A stretch of DNA of 64,000 nt, taken from Streptomyces camelliae (GTDB lineage: Bacteria > Actinomycetota > Actinomycetes > Streptomycetales > Streptomycetaceae). The translations under genes were made by a program, and so were the position numbers. Below the pieces are notes generated by a model that saw only the letters and a program-made list of their open reading frames with translations, searched no databases and was not told the origin of the DNA. How positions within the stretch are numbered: the first letter of the stretch is position 1; each line of letters begins with the position of its first letter. Location of the stretch: assembly GCF_027625935.1 (NCBI RefSeq), contig NZ_CP115300.1, positions 8,060,001-8,124,000 on the forward strand. The letters run 5' to 3'. Shown here piece by piece: positions 1-8,154 of this stretch.

Positions 1-159
1 CCCTTGCGGGACCCGCTCGCCTACGGCCGCACGCCCGACCATCCCCTCCCGGCGCCCATCCTCGGCCACTCCGACTACCAGGCGGACCCTGTCTTCGCCC
101 GGGAACGCGCCCGCTTGCTGAGCCGACTGCGCCCAGAGGTGCCGGGACAGCGAAGTTGA
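1..159 (+). CDS. C-terminal fragment of an unknown protein
   Basis: The first reading frame is open from base 1 and stops at TGA 157-159, giving 52 residues beginning PLRDPLAYGRTPDHP and ending LRPEVPGQRS. The gene begins before the window. The composition (Arg, Pro, Asp, acidic/basic helix at the end) and codon usage look like real Streptomyces coding sequence, and a hairpin follows the stop at once. I do not recognise the family from this tail. It converges with the VOC gene on the other strand. Confidence 0.55.
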   Translation, partial: PLRDPLAYGRTPDHPLPAPILGHSDYQADPVFARERARLLSRLRPEVPGQRS

Positions 160-176
160 GCGCCCCGAAAGGGCGC
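160..176. terminator. Hairpin between convergent genes
   Basis: GCGCCC (160-165) pairs with GGGCGC (171-176) around a CGAAA loop, starting directly after the stop of the first gene and before the stop of the opposing VOC gene. Streptomyces terminators often lack a U tract. This motif, followed by GGGG, is a common end-of-gene hairpin in the genus. Confidence 0.55.
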
Positions 177-202
177 GGGGCCGTGCCTGATGCGCGGAGC
201 GC

Positions 203-550
203 TCACGTGTGCTCGACGTACTCCAGCACGGCCCCGCCCGGATGCCGTACCGTCGCGTTGCGGCCGGTCGGCACCTTGTTCGGGCCGTCGAGGATCTCGC
301 CGCCGTGCTCGGCGAGCAGCGAGCGCAGGCCGTCCAGGTCGTCCACGAGCACCGTGCTCTGCACACGGCGGAACGGGGCGAGGGCCTGCTCGGTGCCCGC
401 GACGAGCAGAAAACCGCCGATGCTCGCCACCTCCACCTCGCCGTGGAAGAACCGCGTGCGCACGTCCTGGCCCGTCAGCGCGCGCAGGGCGGGCAGCGCC
501 TCGTCCAGGTCGGCCACATAGAGCCGGGCGAGCGTCGCCAGCGCCTTCAT
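203..550 (-). CDS. VOC (glyoxalase/bleomycin resistance) family protein
   Basis: A 115-residue single VOC-domain protein starting MKALATLARLYVADLDEA. It shows the babbab half-module pattern of the family: a first strand with LARLYVADLD, a central strand-rich VEVASIGGFLLVAG, and a final strand AVLEYVEHT carrying the usual C-terminal Glu in the metal-site position. VOC proteins act as dioxygenases, lyases or antibiotic-binding proteins, so the substrate is not predictable. It lies 41 bp downstream of the beta-helix/AAA+ gene on the same strand and may be co-transcribed with it. The ATG at 550 is the only start that matches the domain length. Confidence 0.8.
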   Translation of the reverse strand: MKALATLARLYVADLDEALPALRALTGQDVRTRFFHGEVEVASIGGFLLVAGTEQALAPFRRVQSTVLVDDLDGLRSLLAEHGGEILDGPNKVPTGRNATVRHPGGAVLEYVEHT

Positions 551-591
551 ATCCGTGCCTCCAGAAGCTTGTCCGGTTCGGGCCTCGCCGC

Positions 592-3030
592 TCAGGGCAG
601 CTCCGGCAGGTCCTGCGCGTACAGCAGGGTCAGATCGTCGGTGCTCGGGTCCGCGAGCTGGGCGACCCGGCTCGCGTGCCGCTCCACCATCGCCTCGAAG
701 GTCTGCCGGGCCGTGCGGCCGTTGCCGAAGGCCGGGCCCTTCGGGATCGCCGTGAAGTACTTCAGCAGCGCCTCGGACGCGCCCTCCGCCAGCCGGTACT
801 CGTGCTCGTCGGCCTGCTGCTCCACGATCCGCAGCAGCTCGTCGGGGCCGTAGTCGCCGAAGGTGATGGTGCGCGAGAAGCGGGAGGCGACACCGGGGTT
901 GACGGACAGGAAGCGCTCCATCTCCGCCGTGTACCCGGCGACGATCACCACCACCGCGTCCCGGTGGTCCTCCATCAGCTTCACCAGGGTGTCGATGGCC
1001 TCCTTGCCGAAGTCCCGTCCGGCGTCCTCCGGGGACAGCGCGTACGCCTCGTCGATGAACAGCACCCCGCCGTGCGCCCGTTGGAAGGCCTCCTGGGTGC
1101 GGATGGCCGTGGAGCCGATGTGCTCGCCGACCAGGTCGACCCGGGAGACCTCGACCAGGTGGCCTTTCTCCAGTACCCCGAGCGAGGCGAGGATCTCGCC
1201 GTAGAGCCGGGCCACCGTCGTCTTGCCGGTGCCGGGGGAGCCGGTGAAGACCAGGTGCCGCTTGACCGAGGCTGCCTTCAGACCCGCCTGCTGCCGGCGC
1301 CGGCCCACCTCGATCATGTCGGTCAGCGCCCGCACCTCGCGCTTGACGCTCTCCAGGCCCACCAGCGCGTCCAGTTCCCCGAGCACGTCCTTCGACGTCC
1401 GCACCGGCTTCTCGGGCTCCGCGGCGGCGACCAGCGGCTCCTGCTCCGTGCTGCGCTGCCCGGGGATCGAGCCGAGCAGCCCGGGGGAGGGCGTCACCGT
1501 CTCCACTGCGGTCTCGCGTACTGCAGCCGGCCGCAGGCCTCCGCTCTCGTCGCTGGTGCAGTCCTCCACGACCGGGCCCGTACCGGAACCTGCGTCCGGG
1601 CCGTTGTCGGCGAACTCGTAACCGCCGCGCGCGCAACGCTCCGTACGGCACTTGCGCAGGGTCGCCCGGCAGCCGTCGATCACATGGAAGCCGTAGCCAC
1701 CGCTACCGCTCACCCGGCAGTTCAGGAAGCTGCCGCGGCCGCCCGCGGAGACGTAGAAGCCGGCCTCGGCAGGGGACTCGACCGTGCAGCGCTCGATGGT
1801 CGGGTCGGCGCCCTTGGTGACGATCACGCCGGTCTGGGTGCCGTCCAGGGTGCAGTTGTTCAGTGTGCCGCCGCTGCCGTGGTCGCGGAACCACGCGCCG
1901 GTCGCCGCCTCCCGGATCCGGCAGTCGTCGAGCTGCGCGGTCGCCCCGTCGCTCACCGACACCGCCGTGTTGCGCACCTGGGACAGATCGCTGTCCACGA
2001 CGTCCGCGCGCGAACCGCGGTCCAGCACGAACAACGCGTCCGGCACATCGTGCACCCGGCAGGAGTCGAGCACGGCGGTGGCGCCGTCGCTCACCCACAC
2101 CGCCGGATAGTCACCGGTGCTGTCGAAGATCTCGCACTGGTTGGCGTCCACGCGCGTGCCGGGGTCCCATACCGACAGGCCGTTGCGGCCGAACTGACGG
2201 ACCGTCGTGCGGGTCAGCGTCAGCACCGAGCGAGAGCGCAGGTCGACCGCGTTCTCCGGGATGTCGTGGATGTGGCAGTCGGCGAGCGTGAGCACCGCGT
2301 CCGTGTCCATCGTGACGCCGTCGGCGGTCGTGCGGTGCACATCGCAGTCGGTCAGATGGGCCGTCGCACGCTGGGTCACCTGCACACCGGAGCCGCGGAC
2401 CTCGTAGATCTCGCAACCGACCGCCTCCAGCGCGGAGTTCTCCCCGGTCGCGGTGAGCCCGGTACCGGAGGCGTGATGCACGCGGCAGCGCTCCAGCCGC
2501 GGATGGGCGCCGCCCTGGACGGCCACGCCCGCCTGTCCGGCCGCGACGACCTCGCATTCCTCGAACACCCCGCCGCCGCGGTCGAGCACGGCGATGCCGA
2601 TGCCCGCGGGATTGTCCACCGTGCAGCGGCGCACGGTCGGGCGGGCGCCGCCGCGCACCTCGATGCCGGCGGCGGACCGGGTGACGATCCGCAGATCCGT
2701 CAGCTCGGGCGTGCCCTCCTCGACCAGGAGCGCCGGGGCCGCCGCGTCCTGGCCCTCCACGTGCAGGTCCTGCACCACGGCCGAAGCCCGCACGGTCAGC
2801 GGCACCCCGTCCACCGGGGCGATGCGCACCGAGCCGGGGGAGCCGTTGGGGCCGCGGAGCGTCACCGCCCGCTGGACGACGAGGTTCTCCCGGTAGGTGC
2901 CCGGGGCGATGGTGAGGACGTCGCCGTCGGCGGCGGCCTCCAGGGCGGCGGCGAGCGAGGCGTACTCGCCTGTGCGGCGCCGCCACCGCGACGTACCGGT
3001 GTGCGTCACCTGGACCGTGCCCTGTGCCAT
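592..3030 (-). CDS. Right-handed beta-helix repeat protein fused to CbxX-type AAA+ ATPase
   Basis: Predicted 812 residues. The first ~530 residues are a pectate-lyase-like right-handed beta-helix made of about 20 short repeats of the type 'hxDCxVHxxxxxGVxVxxGA' (for example around VEECEVVAAGQ and LTDCDVHRTTADG). An acidic linker leads into an AAA+ module of the CbxX/CfqX (rubisco activase-like, also EccA-like) class: Walker A GSPGTGKT at 597-604 and Walker B VLFIDE at 656-661, followed by AYALSP. The family fold suggests a repeat scaffold that recognises an extended surface, driving an ATP-dependent remodeller; substrate unknown. No signal peptide, so cytoplasmic. The ATG at 3030 is preceded by GAGGTGGGGG; an in-frame ATG at 3177 adds an Arg-rich, unconserved-looking tail and was not used. 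Confidence 0.85.
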   Translation of the reverse strand: MAQGTVQVTHTGTSRWRRRTGEYASLAAALEAAADGDVLTIAPGTYRENLVVQRAVTLRGPNGSPGSVRIAPVDGVPLTVRASAVVQDLHVEGQDAAAPALLVEEGTPELTDLRIVTRSAAGIEVRGGARPTVRRCTVDNPAGIGIAVLDRGGGVFEECEVVAAGQAGVAVQGGAHPRLERCRVHHASGTGLTATGENSALEAVGCEIYEVRGSGVQVTQRATAHLTDCDVHRTTADGVTMDTDAVLTLADCHIHDIPENAVDLRSRSVLTLTRTTVRQFGRNGLSVWDPGTRVDANQCEIFDSTGDYPAVWVSDGATAVLDSCRVHDVPDALFVLDRGSRADVVDSDLSQVRNTAVSVSDGATAQLDDCRIREAATGAWFRDHGSGGTLNNCTLDGTQTGVIVTKGADPTIERCTVESPAEAGFYVSAGGRGSFLNCRVSGSGGYGFHVIDGCRATLRKCRTERCARGGYEFADNGPDAGSGTGPVVEDCTSDESGGLRPAAVRETAVETVTPSPGLLGSIPGQRSTEQEPLVAAAEPEKPVRTSKDVLGELDALVGLESVKREVRALTDMIEVGRRRQQAGLKAASVKRHLVFTGSPGTGKTTVARLYGEILASLGVLEKGHLVEVSRVDLVGEHIGSTAIRTQEAFQRAHGGVLFIDEAYALSPEDAGRDFGKEAIDTLVKLMEDHRDAVVVIVAGYTAEMERFLSVNPGVASRFSRTITFGDYGPDELLRIVEQQADEHEYRLAEGASEALLKYFTAIPKGPAFGNGRTARQTFEAMVERHASRVAQLADPSTDDLTLLYAQDLPELP

Positions 3031-3259
3031 GGCGTTGCTGTGCCCCCACCTCGTCGTGCTGATGGCTCGCTCCCGTGCGGGACCGTGCCACTGGTGCCGG
3101 GACCGCGACCGTGCTCGGCCCTGGGCCGGTGCGCGTCCGCGCTCGCGAAGACCTGCGCGCCCGTGCGGTTCGCTCATCCGCGGGTTGTCGCCGAAAGCGT
3201 TCCGGCCGGTCCACCGTAGCGTGTGCGTGCGGGGTGGGTTGACCAGAGCCGTCAGGCCG

Positions 3260-3865
3260 TCAGCTGCCGGTGCCCGCCTTGCCCCAGTCCGGACCCGCCC
3301 GGTCCCAGGCCTGGTCCCAGCGGGCGTACCGCCGCCGGACCATGCGCCACACGGTCAGCCGCCGGACGCCCTCGACCAGGCCGCCGATCAGCAGGGCCGT
3401 GCCGAACCCGGCCAGCACCGCGTGCGTCGTCGCGGTGGGGGAGTCCAGCGGGCGAGTCGTTATTCGGCCCTGCGGGTCCGTCCAGAGGCTGAAGTGGTCG
3501 CCTGTGTGCGGGGACTTGAGGTCCGCCAGCGCCGCACCGTGCTGCCGGGAGCCGTCCGGCGCGGTCCAGTCCGCGAGGACGCGGTGGCGGGGCTCGCGCA
3601 CCGTGGTGGCGTCGGGGTCGGTGTCCAGCGGAGCCTCGCCCAGATCACGCACCACCGTGGCCGCGACGAGATGGCGTGTGTGCTGCTGCTCGCGTACGGC
3701 CCGCTGCAGCGAGTCCTGTGCGACGGCGCCGACCAGACAGCCCGTCACGGGTGCGGCCACGGTGATCAGCACCAGTGCCACGAGCGCCACCCAGGCCTCG
3801 GCCAGATCGGTCGTCCGGCGCAGCGGATTGCGCCGCCAGCGCCACAGCCCCCTGATGGCACGCAT
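3260..3865 (-). CDS. Rv1733c-like two-TM membrane protein
   Basis: A 201-residue protein with basic N-terminus RAIRGLWRWRRNPLRRTTD, a first membrane helix at about 27-50 (ALVALVLITVAAPVTG), an extracytoplasmic middle of ~100 residues that includes the family pattern for 'TGDHFSLWTDPQGRIT', a second membrane helix at about 150-170, and a basic C-terminal tail RRRYARWDQAWDRAGPDWG. This is the arrangement of the actinobacterial Rv1733c family, whose function is unknown (Rv1733c itself is a dormancy-regulon antigen in Mycobacterium). A clear paralogue lies at 54011-54595. Single gene, no obvious operon partner. Confidence 0.8.
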   Translation of the reverse strand: MRAIRGLWRWRRNPLRRTTDLAEAWVALVALVLITVAAPVTGCLVGAVAQDSLQRAVREQQHTRHLVAATVVRDLGEAPLDTDPDATTVREPRHRVLADWTAPDGSRQHGAALADLKSPHTGDHFSLWTDPQGRITTRPLDSPTATTHAVLAGFGTALLIGGLVEGVRRLTVWRMVRRRYARWDQAWDRAGPDWGKAGTGS

Positions 3866-4047
3866 GTCCCACCCCCTTCCGCTCCGTCATAACTCCCGGC
3901 GCGGGCGATGCGTCCGTGCCCCGGAGCAAGAGAGAGCGACATCACGTCCGCCGCGGACGGTCACGCCCGTGGCCTCTCACGCAATTCTCATGAGCTCCCA
4001 ACGACCGGGCCCCGCCCCTGGTTCCCGTCCGCAGCCGTTCTCGACCG

Positions 4048-4872
4048 TCACTCCAGCACCCGGACCGGGTCCCCGACCCTGATGGTGCCGCGCGTGAGCG
4101 GCACCAGGTTCTGGCCGAAGACCAGCTTCGAGCCGACTCTGCGGTGCCGCGCGAGGGTGAGCAGCGGCTCACGGCCGCGCACGGCGGTGTCCTGGTCGGT
4201 TGTGGTGACGACACAGCGTCCGCTCGGCTTCGCGACGCGGAAGACCACCTCGCCGACGGAGAGCCGCGTCCAGTGGTCCTCGGCCCACGGCTCGGTGCCC
4301 GCGACGACGAGGTTGGGCCGGAAGCGGTTCATCGGCAGCGGGCCCTCGTGGGCGTGAGTGCCCTCTGCCATCAGGGAATTGAGGGCGGCCAGGGAGGCGG
4401 CCGTGGTGGCCAGCAGGGGGTAGCCGTCGGCGAAGCTCACCGTCTCGCCGGGCAGGGCGTACGCGGGGTCGACCGGGCGCCGGGTGGCCGGGTCGTCCAT
4501 GTGGACCAGGCGGACGTCCGCCTCCAGATAGGCGCTGCACCAGGCGTGCGCGGCCGCTGTGGCCGGGACCGCCTCCACCTTCGTGCCGAAGACACTGATC
4601 GGCACGGTCCGGGCCGGCTCGGGCACCGGCACGCTCAACGCCGCGCGACCGGGCGCGGACAGCCGCACTCCGCCGCCGGGCAGCAGCTCGGCGGCGGCCA
4701 GTGCGAGGCGTGGCTGCTCGCGCTGTGTGACGACCTTTCCCCCGTCGTCGATCAGTGTCCAGCGCCGGTCACCGGCCAGGCCCCAGGGCTCCACCACGGC
4801 TTCCAGGGCCGCGAATCCCCGGAACGCCTTGACCGGATGGACGTGGATCGACTGCACTTCGGCGTGTTCCAT
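4048..4872 (-). CDS. MOSC domain-containing protein
   Basis: A 274-residue protein with an N-terminal MOSC_N beta-barrel (VQSIHVHPVKAFRGF at 6-20, GDRRWTLIDDGGKVVTQRE) and a C-terminal MOSC domain containing NRFRPNLVV and the conserved cysteine in SGRCVVTTTDQDT. This is the layout of mARC/YcbX-type molybdenum-cofactor enzymes, in which that Cys ligates Mo and the protein reduces N-hydroxylated substrates with an electron-transfer partner. The C-terminal 2Fe-2S domain of YcbX is absent, so it would need an external donor, as mARC does. ATG at 4872. The neighbours do not suggest a substrate. Confidence 0.85.
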   Translation of the reverse strand: MEHAEVQSIHVHPVKAFRGFAALEAVVEPWGLAGDRRWTLIDDGGKVVTQREQPRLALAAAELLPGGGVRLSAPGRAALSVPVPEPARTVPISVFGTKVEAVPATAAAHAWCSAYLEADVRLVHMDDPATRRPVDPAYALPGETVSFADGYPLLATTAASLAALNSLMAEGTHAHEGPLPMNRFRPNLVVAGTEPWAEDHWTRLSVGEVVFRVAKPSGRCVVTTTDQDTAVRGREPLLTLARHRRVGSKLVFGQNLVPLTRGTIRVGDPVRVLE

Positions 4873-4914
4873 GGCGCCATCGTGCCAGGTGGCACCGACA
4901 GCGCGGGGCGCCGG

Positions 4915-5346
4915 TCAGTAGCCGCGGTACTGCTGGTTGTTGTACGGGTCCTGGTAGGGAGCCGGTGTGGGCCGCGGCGCGGCCGGGCGCATGGCCTCGT
5001 ACCCCGTGCCCATCGGGCGCTGCTGCTGCGGGGCCTGCGGGCCGGGATAACCGCGTGGGGCGCTCGCCTGCTGCGGGATGTACGCCGTGGGGGCCTGCTG
5101 CAGCGGTGCGGGCTGCGCCGTCTGCGGGTATCCGTAGGAGGGGACCTGCGGGGAGGGCGCCGCCGGGAGGGCGGGCAGGGCCGACGGCAGGGCCGGCAGG
5201 TTGCCGCCCGTGTCGTAGGCGGCGGGGACCCGGATCGGGGCGATCTGCGGGGTGCCTCGCTCGGCGACGAGCGAGTCGTAGATCGGGGTGTCCGGGAAGG
5301 AGGCGGAGTAGTAGCCGCCACCATAAGTGGAGCGGGGGGAGGTCAT
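4915..5346 (-). CDS. Small Pro/Gln/Tyr-rich protein (DUF6643-like)
   Basis: A 143-residue low-complexity protein beginning MTSPRSTYGGGYYSASF and containing the compact motif DTPIYDSLVAERGTPQIAPIR near the N-terminus, followed by a Pro, Gln, Ala-rich tail ending QDPYNNQQYRGY. The conserved N-terminal block with a disordered tail recalls a Streptomyces-specific family of unknown function. No membrane segment. The ATG at 5346 has no Shine-Dalgarno sequence but has TAACTT seven bases upstream, so it is probably translated from a leaderless mRNA; a longer start at 5451 is less likely for the same reason. Confidence 0.7.
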   Translation of the reverse strand: MTSPRSTYGGGYYSASFPDTPIYDSLVAERGTPQIAPIRVPAAYDTGGNLPALPSALPALPAAPSPQVPSYGYPQTAQPAPLQQAPTAYIPQQASAPRGYPGPQAPQQQRPMGTGYEAMRPAAPRPTPAPYQDPYNNQQYRGY

Positions 5347-5353
5347 GGCACAT

Positions 5354-5359
5354 AAGTTA
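5354..5359 (-). promoter_or_regulatory. Probable leaderless -10 box (TAACTT) for the Pro/Gln-rich protein
   Basis: On the minus strand TAACTT is followed by exactly seven bases and then the ATG at 5346. This spacing places the transcription start at the A of the start codon. No convincing -35 box is seen. Confidence 0.45.
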
Positions 5360-5631
5360 AGCCCACGATGTGCTCGTTGGGGAGACCGATAAGAGGGTTC
5401 TTTTCCGTGTCGGCAGTGGCCTGGGATACCCAATCCGAGCGAACTTGGCAAAATGGGGCGCCGGTCTACGTTTGAATCATGTAAAGGCCGACTTTCTGCG
5501 GGGTTACCGGCGGTCGACCGGCGATCTTCCGGTGCTGCTCAGGAGAGTTCGCGGGCCCGGAATACGTTGTGCGGGTAGGGATGGGTCCGAGTGCCGGGGG
5601 AGCCCGGGAGCCGACATCGATTGGGGCGGAC

Positions 5632-6915
5632 ATGTCAATGTCGAAGGGATCGAACGCGCCGGTGCCGGCCACGGCCCTGCGTGTCGAATTGGGCTGGCGC
5701 TCCGGTCCCGGTGTGCCCGACGCGGACGCCTCGGCGCTGCTGCTCGCCGCGGGAAAGGTCCGCTCCGACGGAGACTTCGTCTTCTACAACCAGCCCGCCC
5801 ACCCCTCCGGCGCGGTACGCCACGAGGGCAAGCGCACGGCCGGCGGACACGTCACCGACATCCTCTGCGTCGACCTCGCGCGCGTGGAGGGCGCGATCGA
5901 GCGCATCGTCCTCGCCGCCTCGGCCGACGGCGGGACGTTCGCGCAGGTCCCCGGCCTCTACATCGAGGTGACCGACGCCATGACCGGCTCCGTCGTCGTC
6001 CGATTCGACAGCCCCGGCGCGACCTCCGAGACGGCCTTCGTGCTCGGTGAGTTCTACCGCCGCCAGGGCGGCTGGAAGTTCCGCGCCGTCGCCCAGGGCT
6101 ACAGCAGCGGACTCGAAGGCCTGGCAACGGACTTCGGGATCACCGTCGACCAGCCCCAGCACGCCGCACCGACCGCCGCCCCGGCCCCAACGGCGCCCCC
6201 GGCAGCCATGCCGCCGGCGCCCGCCACGCCTCCGCCGCCACCTCCGGTCCCTCCGGCCGCCGCCCCGCGGATGCCCCCGGCCCAGCCGGTCCGCCTGTCC
6301 AAGGTCACCCTCACCAAGGCCGTACCCTCCGTCTCGCTGGCCAAGCAGGGCGGAACCTCCGGCGCCCTGCGCGTGAACCTCAACTGGCAGACGCGCAAAC
6401 GGCTTTCGGGCTGGGGCGGTCGCTGGGGAGGGCAGGGGGACCTCGACCTCGACCTGTGCGCGCTGTACGAACTCACCGACGGCCGCAAAGGTGTCGTCCA
6501 GGCCCTCGGGAACGCCTTCGGATCGCTGCACCGGCCGCCGTACATCCATCTCGACGGCGACGACCGCACCGGAGCCGTGGCCGCCGGCGAGAACCTCACT
6601 GTCAACCTCGACCACCGGCAGGACTTCCGGCGCATCCTCGTCTTCGTCACGATCTACGAAGGCGCCAGCTCGTTCGCCGACCTGCACGCCACCGTCACCC
6701 TCCAGCCGCAGCACGGCGCCCCGATCGACTTCTCGCTCGACGAGTGCACGGTCCCCTCGACGGTGTGCGCGCTCGCGCTGATCACGAACACCGGCGGCGA
6801 TCTCCTCGTGCAGCGCGAGGCGCGCTATCTGGTGCCGGAGCGCGGGGTGAGCCCGCAGCGGACCGTGGACCGCGCCTACGGCTGGGGCATGAACTGGACG
6901 CCCGGCCGCAAGTGA
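5632..6915 (+). CDS. TerD-family tellurium/stress resistance protein with two TerD domains
   Basis: A 427-residue protein. Residues ~15-180 form a first TerD domain ([14 protein letters not shown], the calcium-site strand, and [12 protein letters not shown]). A disordered Pro/Ala linker occupies ~190-235 (runs of PPPPPPVPP), followed by a second TerA-like domain at ~250-427 with [16 protein letters not shown], the classical acidic DLDL calcium motif. TerD-type proteins bind calcium and act with the Ter membrane complex in tellurite, phage and envelope-stress phenotypes. The start ATG at 5632 is preceded by GGGGCGGA; the ATG at 5569 would add 21 unlikely residues. No other ter genes are adjacent. 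It converges with the glycosyltransferase gene with only six bases between the stops. Confidence 0.85.
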   Translation: MSMSKGSNAPVPATALRVELGWRSGPGVPDADASALLLAAGKVRSDGDFVFYNQPAHPSGAVRHEGKRTAGGHVTDILCVDLARVEGAIERIVLAASADGGTFAQVPGLYIEVTDAMTGSVVVRFDSPGATSETAFVLGEFYRRQGGWKFRAVAQGYSSGLEGLATDFGITVDQPQHAAPTAAPAPTAPPAAMPPAPATPPPPPPVPPAAAPRMPPAQPVRLSKVTLTKAVPSVSLAKQGGTSGALRVNLNWQTRKRLSGWGGRWGGQGDLDLDLCALYELTDGRKGVVQALGNAFGSLHRPPYIHLDGDDRTGAVAAGENLTVNLDHRQDFRRILVFVTIYEGASSFADLHATVTLQPQHGAPIDFSLDECTVPSTVCALALITNTGGDLLVQREARYLVPERGVSPQRTVDRAYGWGMNWTPGRK

Positions 6916-6921
6916 GCGCGC

Positions 6922-8097
6922 TCAGCCCTCGTCGGGCACGGCACCGGGACGCGCGTACGTACGGCCCTTCCATGCGGCCCCGCGGCCCCGGTAGTGCTGT
7001 ACCGCCGAGTCGACCGTCATCAGCAGATAGAGGAACGCGGTGAACGGCAGCAGCGGGGCGAGCCACAGCGGCTGGCCGTAGTAGCGCAGCATCGGCACGT
7101 ACGTGCCCGCCATCACCGCCCACGCCACCGCGCCGAACACCGCCGTCGCCGCATCCCCGCCGGCCGCTCCCACGACCAGCGCGGCGGGCGGCACCAGATA
7201 CACCAGGGCGAGTCCGGCGACCGTGCCGAGGAGCAGCAGCGGGTTGTGCCGCAGCTGCGCGTAGGCGCTGCGCGAGACCATCCGCCACAGGTCGTGCAGC
7301 CGCGGATAGGGCCGCACGCTTTCCACCCGCTCGGCCAGCCCCAGCCACACCTGTCCGCCGGCGCCCTTCACCGCGCGCGCGAGCGCCACGTCGTCGATGA
7401 CGGCGTGCCGGATCGCGTCCGGGACGCGCGCCCGCTCGGCCATGTCCGCGCGCAGCAGGACACAGCCGCCCGCCGCCGCGGCCGTACGCGATCCCCTGCG
7501 GCCGATCCACCGGAAGGGATACAGCTGCGCGAAGAAGTAGACGAACGCCGGGACCACCAGCCGCTCCCACAGGCTCTCCACCCGCAGCCGCGCCATCTGC
7601 GACACGACGTCGAAGCCCCCGGCACCGGCCGCCGCGACCAGCTCGCGCAGGCTGTCCGGGGCGTGCGCGATGTCCGCGTCCGTCAGCAGCAGATACTCGG
7701 GATCACGCGCGCGTGCCAGACCGATACCGTGCCGCACCGCCCACAGCTTGCCCGTCCAGCCCGCCGGCGGCTCACCGGGCGAGCCCACGGTCAGCGGCAG
7801 ACCGCCGTGCCGCCGGGACAGCTCATGGGCGAGCTCACCGGTGCCGTCCGTGCTCCCGTCGTCCACCAGGAACACCTCCGCCCGCCCCGGATAGTCCTGC
7901 GCCAGCAGCGACGGCAGGCTCGCGGGCAGGACGGCCGCCTCGTCCCGGGCCGGTACGACGACACACACGGACGGCCACGCGTCCGGTTCCCGGCGCGGCG
8001 GCAGCCGGACGTCCGTGCGCCAGAAGAAGCCCTGGCACAGCAGCAGCCAGCACCAGGCGGCCAGCGAGACGACGGTGATCCACATCAGGGCGCTCAC
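6922..8097 (-). CDS. GT2-family glycosyltransferase, HpnB-like
   Basis: About 391 residues. N-terminal membrane helix (ITVVSLAAWCWLLLCQGFFW), then a GT-A domain with VVVPARDEA, the nucleotide-sugar motif DDGSTDGT, PPAGWTGKLWAVRHG, the LTDADIAH metal site and a downstream WIGRRGSR/IDDVALARAVK catalytic segment, and two to three C-terminal membrane helices ending near AVQHYRGRG. The order and the GWTGKLWA motif resemble the 'hopene-associated' HpnB glycosyltransferases, but no hopanoid genes are in the window, so the acceptor is uncertain. GTG at 8097 has GGTGGGG upstream; an ATG at 8085 is an alternative. Divergent from the racemase-like gene. Confidence 0.8.
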   Translation of the reverse strand: MSALMWITVVSLAAWCWLLLCQGFFWRTDVRLPPRREPDAWPSVCVVVPARDEAAVLPASLPSLLAQDYPGRAEVFLVDDGSTDGTGELAHELSRRHGGLPLTVGSPGEPPAGWTGKLWAVRHGIGLARARDPEYLLLTDADIAHAPDSLRELVAAAGAGGFDVVSQMARLRVESLWERLVVPAFVYFFAQLYPFRWIGRRGSRTAAAAGGCVLLRADMAERARVPDAIRHAVIDDVALARAVKGAGGQVWLGLAERVESVRPYPRLHDLWRMVSRSAYAQLRHNPLLLLGTVAGLALVYLVPPAALVVGAAGGDAATAVFGAVAWAVMAGTYVPMLRYYGQPLWLAPLLPFTAFLYLLMTVDSAVQHYRGRGAAWKGRTYARPGAVPDEG

Positions 8098-8142
8098 GGC
8101 CGCAGTCTGCCCCACCGGAGCGGTCCGTAAGGGCGCATCGTC

Positions 8143-8148
8143 TATCGT
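8143..8148 (+). promoter_or_regulatory. Leaderless -10 box TATCGT of the racemase-like gene
   Basis: TATCGT ends six bases before the GTG at 8155, and no ribosome binding site lies between them. This is the standard layout of a Streptomyces leaderless transcript. Confidence 0.55.
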
Positions 8149-8154
8149 GGCCGG

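Noticed and set aside
3031..3177. Longer start of the beta-helix/AAA+ protein at 3177
   Set aside because: The extra 49 residues are Arg-rich without structure, and the ATG at 3030 has a better ribosome binding site.
190..3219. Very long open frames antisense to the beta-helix gene and similar ones elsewhere (for example 10010-12943, 41979-44567, 44111-46846)
   Set aside because: They mirror genes with recognised domains, are dominated by Arg, Pro, Gly and Ala, and have no domain of their own. Long shadow frames are normal at 72% GC.
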